A program made the position numbers and the translations under genes. Positions 9,115 through 16,261 of a stretch of 64,000 nt of DNA are shown here, piece by piece. The stretch covers positions 1,730,001-1,794,000 of the forward strand of contig CP143548.1 in NCBI GenBank assembly GCA_037015955.1. The letters are read 5' to 3'. The notes under the pieces were generated by a model that searched no databases, was not told where the DNA came from, and saw nothing but the letters and a program-made list of their open reading frames with translations. The DNA comes from Lachnospiraceae bacterium JLR.KK008 (lineage in GTDB: Bacteria; Bacillota; Clostridia; Lachnospirales; Lachnospiraceae). Each line of letters opens with the position of its first letter. Positions within the stretch are counted from its first letter, which is position 1.

Positions 9115-9756
9115 TCATCCATCTACTCCTGTCCTTCTACAAATATCCTGAACACAACATCTCTCGCAGTACGGTTTCGTGCGGGCGGTACATACTTCTC
9201 TTCCGTGATACACGAGACGATGGCAAAAATCGCTGCCCTCCTGAGGCGGTATGAGTTTCCACAATTCCCGCTCCACTTTGGCAGGCTCTTTGATGCCGTC
9301 CACCAGTCCCATCCTGTTCACCAGACGGATACAGTGCGTATCAGTGACAATCGCCGGTTTCCCGAACACATCTCCCATAATCAGGTTAGCGCTTTTCCTG
9401 CCTACACCGGGAAGTGACAACAGCTTGTCAAATTCATCCGGCACATTTCCTCCGTACACATCCCGGATCATCCTCATACAGGCACTGATGTCTCTCGCCT
9501 TGCTCTTACCAAGCCCGCAGGGACGGACAAGCCTCTCGATTTCCTCCACCGGTGCCTCCGCCAGCGCGTCCACATCCGGAAACACTTCATAGAGTTTTTC
9601 CACGACCACATTCACTCTGGCATCGGTACACTGTGCAGCCAGACGCACGCTCACGAGCAGCTTCCAGGCCTGATTATAATCGAGCGTACATCCGGCGTCG
9701 GGATATTCTTTCTTCAGCCGTTCTATGATTTCCAGCGCAAGTTGCTCTCTTGTCAT
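9115..9756 (-). CDS. nth: Endonuclease III (DNA glycosylase/AP lyase)
   Basis: A 213-residue base-excision repair enzyme. The helix-hairpin-helix motif LPGVGRKSA (115-123) contains the catalytic lysine K121, and the catalytic aspartate is D139 in IVTDTHC. It removes oxidised pyrimidines and cleaves the abasic site. The C-terminal [4Fe-4S] ligands are C189, C197, C200 and C206, a spacing of X7-X2-X5 rather than the X6-X2-X5 of E. coli Nth; the family tolerates this. The start follows GAAGGAG with an 11-bp spacer. It is the first gene of the long minus-strand run and has a near-consensus promoter upstream. Confidence 0.95.
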   Translation of the reverse strand: MTREQLALEIIERLKKEYPDAGCTLDYNQAWKLLVSVRLAAQCTDARVNVVVEKLYEVFPDVDALAEAPVEEIERLVRPCGLGKSKARDISACMRMIRDVYGGNVPDEFDKLLSLPGVGRKSANLIMGDVFGKPAIVTDTHCIRLVNRMGLVDGIKEPAKVERELWKLIPPQEGSDFCHRLVYHGREVCTARTKPYCERCCVQDICRRTGVDG

Positions 9757-9778
9757 TTGTTGTTTTTACTCCTTCTTA

Positions 9779-9793
9779 TGTATTGTCAATACA
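9779..9793. promoter_or_regulatory. 15-bp perfect palindrome in the nth leader (operator candidate)
   Basis: TGTATTG-T-CAATACA lies between the nth promoter and its ribosome site. Perfect dyads of this size next to a start codon are often repressor sites, but no regulator is identified here. Confidence 0.3.
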
Positions 9794-9831
9794 GAGGATC
9801 ATCGTAACTCCTGAAAATAAGAGTTATTCTT

Positions 9832-9860
9832 ATTATATATGATTCCGGTACAAATTTCAA
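9832..9860 (-). promoter_or_regulatory. Sigma-A-type promoter of the nth-ybeY run
   Basis: On the minus strand TTGAAA (9860-9855), 17 bp, TATAAT (9837-9832), about 75 bp before the nth start. Near-consensus spacing and boxes. Confidence 0.7.
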
Positions 9861-9938
9861 TAAGCTGTACACGCACTGCAGGCCTTGAATTTCATAATAT
9901 AATTCTATAATTTAAATGAAAAAAAATTGTAGAAACTA

Positions 9939-9968
9939 TTGTAAAATTTTTTAATTTTATGTTAAGAT
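9939..9968 (+). promoter_or_regulatory. Candidate promoter of the CZB chemoreceptor gene
   Basis: TTGTAA (9939-9944), 18 bp, TAAGAT (9963-9968) in an AT-rich stretch 38 bp before the start codon. No sigma-D (motility-type) box was seen. Confidence 0.4.
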
Positions 9969-10006
9969 GTACAAGGATATATTACGTTTAAAGGGAGGAC
10001 GTACAT

Positions 10007-11395
10007 ATGAGGCTTGGGAAAACCCCGTCAAAGCTGGCAAAGGAGGTTGCTGAGCTGAAGGAGATTATAAGAGCCATCGCTGAAATGAAGGACACTGATT
10101 ACTCCGCTCAGCCCGAATTAGCAGCTATTTACCAGAGACTCACAACAAACAGAAAGCAGTTTGAGGAAGTTCTCGAAAAAAATATCAAGGCGGTCATGCA
10201 GATCAGCTCTCTTGATCTGGCCATGCAGTACCATACGGATAAGATCATCCAAATATCCGATCAGGTGGCTCAGGCTACCGAAGTCATTTTCGGTTCCTCA
10301 TCCGGAAAAGCCGACAATCGTCATGAAGAACTGACCAATACGATTATCAAGGCTTCCGAACATACCGAAGATGTCTATAAAAAAATCGAATCCGGACAGG
10401 ATGAACTGACAACAATCAAAGAACTTTCTATCCAGACAATGGACGCATCCAGAGCCATGCAGAAAGACATGAGTGAACTGTTTGATATTATCAACCAGAT
10501 GAACAAGGTAATCGCCGGCATCAACTCCATCTCTTTCCAGACAAATCTGTTGGCGTTAAACGCCTCCATTGAGGCGGCCCGGGCCGGGGAAGCAGGAAGA
10601 GGTTTTGCAGTCGTAGCTGACGAAATCCGTGAACTGGCAGAACAGACACAGAAACTGACAGGGAACATGGGGACGTTTGTTGGGAATATCAAGATCGCAT
10701 CAGAAAAGAGTTCTAAGAGTGCGGAAGGTGCGATTGGCACTCTCGGTATGATGAATGAGAGAATAGAAGGTGTATGGGAGTTAAACAGCGAGATCCAAAG
10801 TCATGTTTCCGGAGTCAATGATCTCATCAGCTCCCTCGCCGCAGTCAGTGAAGAAATCAGCAGCGCTATGGCGGAAATGGAAAATCAGCTGAAAGACTGC
10901 ACAGTCTTTATGCGTGGCGTTGGGGAAGAAGTCCAGGAAGAAATAAAGCCGGTTTCTCATATAGAAAAGACGCTGGATGATTCCATCAAACAGATGGGAA
11001 GCATGACAAACGATGCTTTCTTATATTTGCATCCGACAAAATTTGGTGAATATGTAAAAGCTGCTATCGGCGCTCACAAGACATGGCTTCAAAATCTGCG
11101 AAAGATGGTCGACGAAAAGACGATATTGCCACTGCAGCTCGATTCCACCAAGTGTGCGTTCGGTCATTTCTACTATGCCGTTATGCCCAAAGCACCGGCT
11201 ATCATTCCAGTCTGGAATGCTCTTGACAATAAACATAAAAGATTCCACTCATTTGGTGCGGAAGTGATCAATGCCCTGAAAACGCAAAACTATGTGCAGG
11301 CGGAACAGATCTGTCGCGATGCAGAGAATTATTCAAGAGAACTGCTCTCTGACCTTGAAAAGATCTATCAGATGTCTCAGAATAATTATCATTAA
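10007..11395 (+). CDS. Soluble methyl-accepting chemotaxis protein with C-terminal CZB zinc domain
   Basis: A 462-residue protein with no membrane segment and no HAMP. Residues 1-95 are a charged helical region. The MCP signalling hairpin tip is clear at about 173-211 ([34 protein letters not shown]). The C-terminus holds a chemoreceptor zinc-binding (CZB) domain with the ligand pattern H357-x2-W360, C383-AFG, H410 and H414. CZB domains bind zinc tightly and respond to zinc or hypochlorous acid in other bacteria. The gene stands alone on the plus strand between two minus-strand blocks, has GGGAGG before the ATG, and ends at a strong bidirectional terminator. No che or flagellar genes are in the window, so its target pathway is unknown. 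Confidence 0.93.
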   Translation: MRLGKTPSKLAKEVAELKEIIRAIAEMKDTDYSAQPELAAIYQRLTTNRKQFEEVLEKNIKAVMQISSLDLAMQYHTDKIIQISDQVAQATEVIFGSSSGKADNRHEELTNTIIKASEHTEDVYKKIESGQDELTTIKELSIQTMDASRAMQKDMSELFDIINQMNKVIAGINSISFQTNLLALNASIEAARAGEAGRGFAVVADEIRELAEQTQKLTGNMGTFVGNIKIASEKSSKSAEGAIGTLGMMNERIEGVWELNSEIQSHVSGVNDLISSLAAVSEEISSAMAEMENQLKDCTVFMRGVGEEVQEEIKPVSHIEKTLDDSIKQMGSMTNDAFLYLHPTKFGEYVKAAIGAHKTWLQNLRKMVDEKTILPLQLDSTKCAFGHFYYAVMPKAPAIIPVWNALDNKHKRFHSFGAEVINALKTQNYVQAEQICRDAENYSRELLSDLEKIYQMSQNNYH

Positions 11396-11402
11396 CAGTT
11401 CA

Positions 11403-11444
11403 AATAAGACTCCATGGAGCCGACTGCTCCGATGGAGTCTTATT
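11403..11444. terminator. Bidirectional terminator between converging genes
   Basis: Arms AATAAGACTCCAT (11403-11415) and ATGGAGTCTTATT (11432-11444), with an inner GGAGC/GCTCC helix. A-rich and T-rich ends serve both the plus-strand chemoreceptor and the minus-strand TPR-like gene, whose stop is at 11446. Confidence 0.85.
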
Positions 11445-11445
11445 T

Positions 11446-12570
11446 TTAATACACTGCGTCTTCCAGTTTCCGGCAATAATAATCAGCGCCGTTTCTCTTG
11501 TCAAATCTCTCTGCAACTTCTTTTGCACGCTCATAATAATATTGATACAGGTCGTCGAGCCGATACTGTCCGCTCTCCTGATACAGAGGAAATGCAGTAT
11601 CCAGCGTAAGTTTAATCGTCTCTTTTTTCCTCTCTGTCCGCAGACGCTGAAAAAAGCGGGCAATATTTCTGTTACAGCGAAAAGCCGTGGCTGGCCGCCG
11701 CTCTTCCTCCCAGTCTCTCCAATGCGCTTTATAAATACGCAGCGCTTTTCCCATATCACGATGCGCATAACAGTACAGAAAATCATCCCATCTCTGAAAC
11801 TCCGTATCTTTAAGTGTCTGACGCTCAAGGATGCGGCAATACTTCTCTGCCTCCTCAAAGTCCCTGAGCCGGAGATAATATTCCATATAGTACCGTTTGA
11901 GCCGCAGCCAGGCTTCTCTTCTGTCATGCCCGCACATCAGAACAAAATTTTCTATCTCCTCCGCCAGCTCTGCCGCCCGCTCCATCTGTCCGCCCTGCAA
12001 ATAATAATTGATGGTAACATTCCGTTCACACGCTCTACAGTCACAGTTATCATCCCGCGGAATCTTCTCAAACGCCTGAAATGCCTCTCTTGACTTAACC
12101 TGATCAATCTTTTCATAAAACATGTACAGATAATAATAGTAAGGACGCAGATTATATCCATATGCCTGACTGCGTCTTTTGAAATCCTCGAAAAATTTCA
12201 AACAGTCTGACATGGGAATCTGATAAAAATTACTGCATTCTTCCAAAACCCATTTGTATACCCATAAAATATGATCCATTTCGTCCAGATACCCACTGTC
12301 AAAACAGGTGGAAGGCGTCTCCGGATAACGGTCCGCAATGGCCAGCGCCTCCGGAAAGATGACCATCATATCCATGCAGTCACCATAAAAGCAGGACTCC
12401 CGACACAGCTCCAGACGGAAAAAAATCTGAAACGGCGTATCCTCGTGAGAGTCCGCCGCCGCTATGGCGCTGCGGATGGCTGCCATCTTCGCCTTGCCGT
12501 GTTCCACATTCTCATAAGCCTGCTTCCATTCTTCCGGAACATAAACATCTTCTCCCCCGTATCTATCCAT
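11446..12570 (-). CDS. TPR-like helical protein partnered with the HSP90-family gene
   Basis: A 374-residue protein I do not recognise as a named family. It looks entirely alpha-helical, with repeating aromatic and alanine positions (WKQAYENVEHGKAKM, YYYYLYMFYEKI, YLQGGQMERAAELAEEI, YYLRLRDFEEAEKYC, YAHRDMGKALRIYKAHW) spaced roughly 35-40 residues apart, as expected of divergent tetratricopeptide repeats. It has a cysteine-rich patch DNCDCRACERN near residue 175. No signal peptide or membrane helix is seen. Its start overlaps the end of the HSP90-family gene by 8 bp, so the two are almost certainly translated together. TPR proteins are classic HSP90 co-chaperones in eukaryotes; a similar partner role here is inference. 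Confidence 0.8.
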   Translation of the reverse strand: MDRYGGEDVYVPEEWKQAYENVEHGKAKMAAIRSAIAAADSHEDTPFQIFFRLELCRESCFYGDCMDMMVIFPEALAIADRYPETPSTCFDSGYLDEMDHILWVYKWVLEECSNFYQIPMSDCLKFFEDFKRRSQAYGYNLRPYYYYLYMFYEKIDQVKSREAFQAFEKIPRDDNCDCRACERNVTINYYLQGGQMERAAELAEEIENFVLMCGHDRREAWLRLKRYYMEYYLRLRDFEEAEKYCRILERQTLKDTEFQRWDDFLYCYAHRDMGKALRIYKAHWRDWEEERRPATAFRCNRNIARFFQRLRTERKKETIKLTLDTAFPLYQESGQYRLDDLYQYYYERAKEVAERFDKRNGADYYCRKLEDAVY

Positions 12571-14410
12571 CCGACAGTCCCCTCTCCATCAGTGTCAGAA
12601 TATTGCGGCTCTGCATCCCCAGCTCATTATGATGCAGAGTGAAACCTCCGATCTGCAGCGCCTGTACATACAAAATTTCTATCAATAGTTTCAGATCCGA
12701 CTCCCGCTCCACCGCCACCAGCTTTTTCACAAGCGGATTGCTGTAATTAAAATAAAGGACAGCAGCCGTATCACTCGGAATCTCCGCCGCAAAGGCATCC
12801 AGCATCTGGAAAAACATCGAATCCGACCTGGAGCGTGAAGCCGCAATCTGGCGCTTCAACAAAATCTTTTCATCCATCAGGTAAAAGGTCGGCTGACTGA
12901 CAGGAGAAAAATATTTCAATTCCGCCCTGCAGTCATAAGATCTCAGTATCCTGTCAGCCGCCTTCTGGAAGGCAAAGCTCTCATCCTGGTCATCCGGCGT
13001 CAGATCCTGTAACAGATCTTCGACGCTCCAGTCGTCTACCGGATGGACTTCCAGACCATACACCTGTCCAAGCCTGCAGAGAAGTTCCAGTGTGTGGACA
13101 TAAGAGACGTTAATCAACAGTTTATCCTGGGCAAAAAAGAGCTGGGAGAGCTGCTTATATTTTGCTTCCGTCGGCGCATAGACAAGCGGTTCCCCACAGG
13201 AACGCAAATCATAACCGCTCTTTATCCCTCTCGTCGTTTCAAACTCACAGTAATCAACCAATATCTCAAACAATTTGGGCGTCGCCAGCGCCAGCGACAT
13301 CAGCGTCAGCCGGTGAATATGAAAGAACGTATCAAACAGCTCCCTGTTCTCCTCGGCAATTTCCGCTATATAATCGATCAGTGCATCCTCGATGGCTTCC
13401 CGGGCCTGCTCCAACACTTCATCCACATAAAAGCCCTCTCTGGAAGCTGTCGGCCGCAGATCCGTGGCATTGATGATACATCTTGTAAAGACCGCCCAAT
13501 CCGGAATCAGATCATTTCCCTTTTCTGTCAGCAGCATGTTCTTCAGATAAATCCGGTGGTTGCCTTTTGCCGACGGCAATACCGGGTATTTTACAATATA
13601 AGCAACGCCGGAGACATTCCCCTGCCCGCTTCGAAGTAGAACACAGTCCAAAAACTGCTCTTCAAACATCATCTGTCCAAACAGCAGTAATTCCTGTTTA
13701 TTCGTCTTTCTTCCATCCCACGGCAGATAGACCGGATTGATTTGCTCTTCCTTTTCCCCCGTCCGCACGATAACCGGAAATGGCAGCAACAATCCGTAAT
13801 AGGTGAGCAGTCTGCGGATCACCTTTTCTGTAAAGTAATCTTCACGTCCCGGTTTTGCCGTCAGTATCACCTGTGTGCCATAATCAGGCGCTTCCTCGCC
13901 TGGAAAAGTCCGGGCCATCTTCCTGATCGTGTAAGTGCCATCCGGTCTCCCCTTCCACTCGAGTACCTGGGCGTCTCCTTTGCATGACTTTGTCAACATC
14001 CGTATCTCATCCGACACCATAAAACAGGAGAGCAGCCCTATGCCAAACCGGCCGATATAGTCAGTGCAAACCTTTTCATCTCTGACACCGCGTTTTGAGG
14101 ACTCGCCGATGACGGCCAGAAACTGATGAATCTCCTCTTCCGTCAGTCCCTGCCCATTATCCGTAAAAACAAGCCTCCTGCCTTCTTCGATCTCCAGCAC
14201 GATTCTGCCCGGCACTTCCTTCGGTGCCTGTCTGTCCGGCGTTTTCCCCTGCGGCTCACTGTATTCCTGCGCCTGGATCATTCTGCCTGTTATGGCATCC
14301 ACACTGTTCTGCAAGAGCTCGCGGATATACACGTCCGGACTGCTGTATAAATGATCTGACAGAATTTCTATCATCCCGCCCAGATTTACCTGAAATCGAT
14401 AATCACTCAT
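12563..14410 (-). CDS. HSP90 family protein (divergent HtpG-like GHKL ATPase)
   Basis: A 615-residue protein with an N-terminal GHKL ATP-binding fold: ELLQNSVDA (31-39, with the catalytic E31 and Mg-binding N35), TDNGQGLTEEEI (83-94), IGESSKRG and GRFGIGLLSCF (120-130, G-rich lid). Middle-domain features follow, including ASREGFYVD (in HtpG usually SREmLQ-like). Classic HtpG begins FLRELISNASDA, so this is the separate bacterial 'HSP90 family protein' group rather than orthodox HtpG. It is cytoplasmic, with no signal peptide. It starts 3 bp after a 41-codon ORF and overlaps the TPR-like gene by 8 bp, forming a tight three-gene cassette. Clients and trigger are unknown. Confidence 0.9.
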   Translation of the reverse strand: MSDYRFQVNLGGMIEILSDHLYSSPDVYIRELLQNSVDAITGRMIQAQEYSEPQGKTPDRQAPKEVPGRIVLEIEEGRRLVFTDNGQGLTEEEIHQFLAVIGESSKRGVRDEKVCTDYIGRFGIGLLSCFMVSDEIRMLTKSCKGDAQVLEWKGRPDGTYTIRKMARTFPGEEAPDYGTQVILTAKPGREDYFTEKVIRRLLTYYGLLLPFPVIVRTGEKEEQINPVYLPWDGRKTNKQELLLFGQMMFEEQFLDCVLLRSGQGNVSGVAYIVKYPVLPSAKGNHRIYLKNMLLTEKGNDLIPDWAVFTRCIINATDLRPTASREGFYVDEVLEQAREAIEDALIDYIAEIAEENRELFDTFFHIHRLTLMSLALATPKLFEILVDYCEFETTRGIKSGYDLRSCGEPLVYAPTEAKYKQLSQLFFAQDKLLINVSYVHTLELLCRLGQVYGLEVHPVDDWSVEDLLQDLTPDDQDESFAFQKAADRILRSYDCRAELKYFSPVSQPTFYLMDEKILLKRQIAASRSRSDSMFFQMLDAFAAEIPSDTAAVLYFNYSNPLVKKLVAVERESDLKLLIEILYVQALQIGGFTLHHNELGMQSRNILTLMERGLSDG

Positions 14411-14413
14411 GGC

Positions 14414-14539
14414 TCAGTCCCACTCAATCTCATCTGCTTTTTCACGAACGATCTGATACAGCTCTTCTTCATTTTCGTTATAAAACCATACATCGATCGT
14501 ATCATCACTCTTATTGAGTTTCACATAGTCAGGCGTCAT
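14414..14539 (-). CDS. 41-residue conserved-looking small protein leading the HSP90 cassette
   Basis: A short ORF (MTPDYVKLNKSDDTIDVWFY, continuing to EIEWD) with an excellent AAGGAG ribosome site 7 bp before its ATG. Its stop is 3 bp before the HSP90-family start, so translation of the two is likely coupled. The product is acidic, with a possible beta strand (TIDVWFYN) and an amphipathic helix (EEELYQIVREKADEIE). I know of no named family. The strong ribosome site and operon position argue for a real gene; it may be a client, a regulator or a co-chaperone-like peptide of the HSP90 protein. Confidence 0.65.
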   Translation of the reverse strand: MTPDYVKLNKSDDTIDVWFYNENEEELYQIVREKADEIEWD

Positions 14540-14586
14540 AAAATTACTCCTTATATTCTGCTGCTTTACGATTCGCTACTGACTTT

Positions 14587-14619
14587 ATTATACTACGTTC
14601 CTTTCCGGGGCGGAATCAA
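14587..14619 (-). promoter_or_regulatory. Candidate promoter of the HSP90 cassette
   Basis: Minus strand TTGATT (14619-14614) followed after 18 bp by TAGTAT, which runs into TATAAT (14592-14587). The exact -10 is uncertain, but the region is AT-rich and lies about 50 bp before the 41-aa ORF. No heat-shock CIRCE element (TTAGCACTC dyad) was seen. Confidence 0.5.
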
Positions 14620-14650
14620 TTTTTTATAAAACTTGTCGTTTTCTCCTTTC

Positions 14651-15340
14651 CTATGGCCTTTTTGGCATCTGGAACCCCGCAAGCGCTCTGTTCAGATAAT
14701 CGTTAAACGGTTTCATAATCCGGAAAAGTTCCGCTGCTTTTGCCGGTAATGCTTCAGCATCTTTCACTTCTTCGTCTTTCAGCGCATACTCAAGATACCA
14801 GCTCTTATATTTCAGATATTCCGCCTGTGCGTGCTCTTTCTCATATCCCGCCGGAACATTTTTTAAGACCGTTCCCTGTACGGTGAAATATTTCTGAAAC
14901 TCCTGTTCATGTATGATCTGCTCCCATTCCTCACCGTTACGGGCAATATAATCCCGTATCATCGTTGTTGCCTCTTTAAACATATCTGCAAACAGGCCTC
15001 CTCCTAAAAAAGAGCGGTTACCGGGCTTTATCATCAGATAATACCCGACAGGAACTGGCAGTTTGCCCATGGTAGAAATATGGGCACGGAACGCAGGAAG
15101 ATACGGCGATTTATCATGACTGAAACGAGTATCCCTGACAATCTTAAAGGTAAGATCCTTCGGATTACTATGGATAATGCTGCTGTCAAACTTCCCGATT
15201 TCCATAATCAGAGCCTGCAATAATTGTTCAAATTCGGCATTTGCCTTTTTAAAGTCGTCTTTATTCGCATGATACCATTCACGATTATTATTCCTTTCAA
15301 GCGCCGATAAGTAATCAATGATAAGCTGTGTATTCATCAT
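14651..15340 (-). CDS. DUF2461 family protein
   Basis: A 229-residue protein with the hallmarks of DUF2461 (TIGR02453): NNREWYHANKDDFKKA near the N-terminus, DTRFSHDKSPY at about 70-80, FRAHIS, and GGGLF at about 112-116. The family is widespread and uncharacterised, and is not membrane bound. Two consecutive ATG codons follow GAAGGAG. It lies 12 bp after the sigma-factor stop and is probably co-transcribed with it. Function unknown. Confidence 0.9.
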   Translation of the reverse strand: MMNTQLIIDYLSALERNNNREWYHANKDDFKKANAEFEQLLQALIMEIGKFDSSIIHSNPKDLTFKIVRDTRFSHDKSPYLPAFRAHISTMGKLPVPVGYYLMIKPGNRSFLGGGLFADMFKEATTMIRDYIARNGEEWEQIIHEQEFQKYFTVQGTVLKNVPAGYEKEHAQAEYLKYKSWYLEYALKDEEVKDAEALPAKAAELFRIMKPFNDYLNRALAGFQMPKRP

Positions 15341-15352
15341 CTGTCATCTCCT

Positions 15353-16204
15353 TCACGAATTTCTGACAATCGAAAGCTGCGTGGAATCTAAAAATTCCCG
15401 TATCAGAGATTTCGTGCGCTCAGGAATCTGATAGGGCTTACAGAACGAAAAATCCTGTGATAACTCATCGATCTCCTCCATGGCATTTTTCACTTCCATG
15501 ATTGTCTGAACGGAAATTTCCGCAGCCGTTACATAGTCCAGCCGCGATGGGTTTAATCTGTGACTCTGTATTGCATAATTCACTCTCTCTTTACATCTGC
15601 ATCTTCCCTGTCCATATTCTCCACAATACTGTCCAAGAAAGTCCGCCATTTTTCTGCGTACCCGGGAGAGCCGCTGACGATACGCCTCCGGGGTTATCTC
15701 CAGAATCTCCCCCGCAATGCGGCTGTCGAGCTGAAACATTGTGCCCAATATGAAAATACACCTGCTCTCCATATCAAGACATTGCAACATCACATTGGTG
15801 CAGGACAGCTTCAGCTCCTCCGCCAGCAGCTCCTTTTCCACATCCTGTGTCAGATCCGGCAAATTCTCAATTTTTGCATTTTCTATATCCTCTCCATAAT
15901 ACGCAAAGCTCAGCGGAAACCGCGCAAACATATGCTTTTTATAGTTCTTCAGATGATTCGCCGCAATGCGGAATACCCATGTCGTAAACAGGCTGTCACC
16001 TCTGAAAGATGACAGATGCGTGATCACTTTCAGCAAAATGTCCTGTGTGGCATCCTCCGCATCTGCAAAGGTCCCGAGCATCCGCAGAGATAAATTAAAT
16101 ACCATGTCCTGTACACCTGAAACAAGCGTTTCAAGCGCTTTCCTGTCTCCTGCGGCAGCCTGATCGACCAGCGCCTGTACTTCCTGATTTGTCATTTTAT
16201 CCAT
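15353..16204 (-). CDS. ECF-type RNA polymerase sigma factor with a cysteine-containing C-terminal extension
   Basis: A 283-residue sigma-70 family protein. Region 2 covers about 25-95 (DMVFNLSLRMLG, DAEDATQDILLKV, FTTWVFRIAANHLKNYKK). Region 4 covers about 130-190 (CIFILGTMFQLDSRIAGEIL, EAYRQRLSRVRRKM). An extra domain of about 90 residues follows, starting with C194, C202 and C204 (CGEYGQGRCRC) and continuing as helices to residue 283. Ordinary ECF factors stop near 190 residues, so the tail probably controls activity or senses something. AGGAGG lies 8 bp before the ATG. No anti-sigma gene is adjacent; the neighbours are a secreted LRR protein upstream and DUF2461 downstream. Confidence 0.9.
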   Translation of the reverse strand: MDKMTNQEVQALVDQAAAGDRKALETLVSGVQDMVFNLSLRMLGTFADAEDATQDILLKVITHLSSFRGDSLFTTWVFRIAANHLKNYKKHMFARFPLSFAYYGEDIENAKIENLPDLTQDVEKELLAEELKLSCTNVMLQCLDMESRCIFILGTMFQLDSRIAGEILEITPEAYRQRLSRVRRKMADFLGQYCGEYGQGRCRCKERVNYAIQSHRLNPSRLDYVTAAEISVQTIMEVKNAMEEIDELSQDFSFCKPYQIPERTKSLIREFLDSTQLSIVRNS

Positions 16205-16228
16205 CGTCTTTTACCTCCTGCTTAATTA

Positions 16229-16254
16229 GACAACGTTCTCCCGGCCTTGTGACA
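16229..16254 (-). promoter_or_regulatory. TGTCACA-type candidate ECF promoter in front of the sigma gene
   Basis: On the minus strand TGTCACA (16254-16248), 15 bp, TGTC (16232-16229), about 25 bp before the sigma-gene start. This resembles the TGTCACA...CGTC promoter described for ECF41-type factors, which autoregulate. The spacing is about one base shorter than that motif and the present factor is not obviously ECF41, so autoregulation is inference. Confidence 0.4.
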
Positions 16255-16261
16255 GGAAAAA

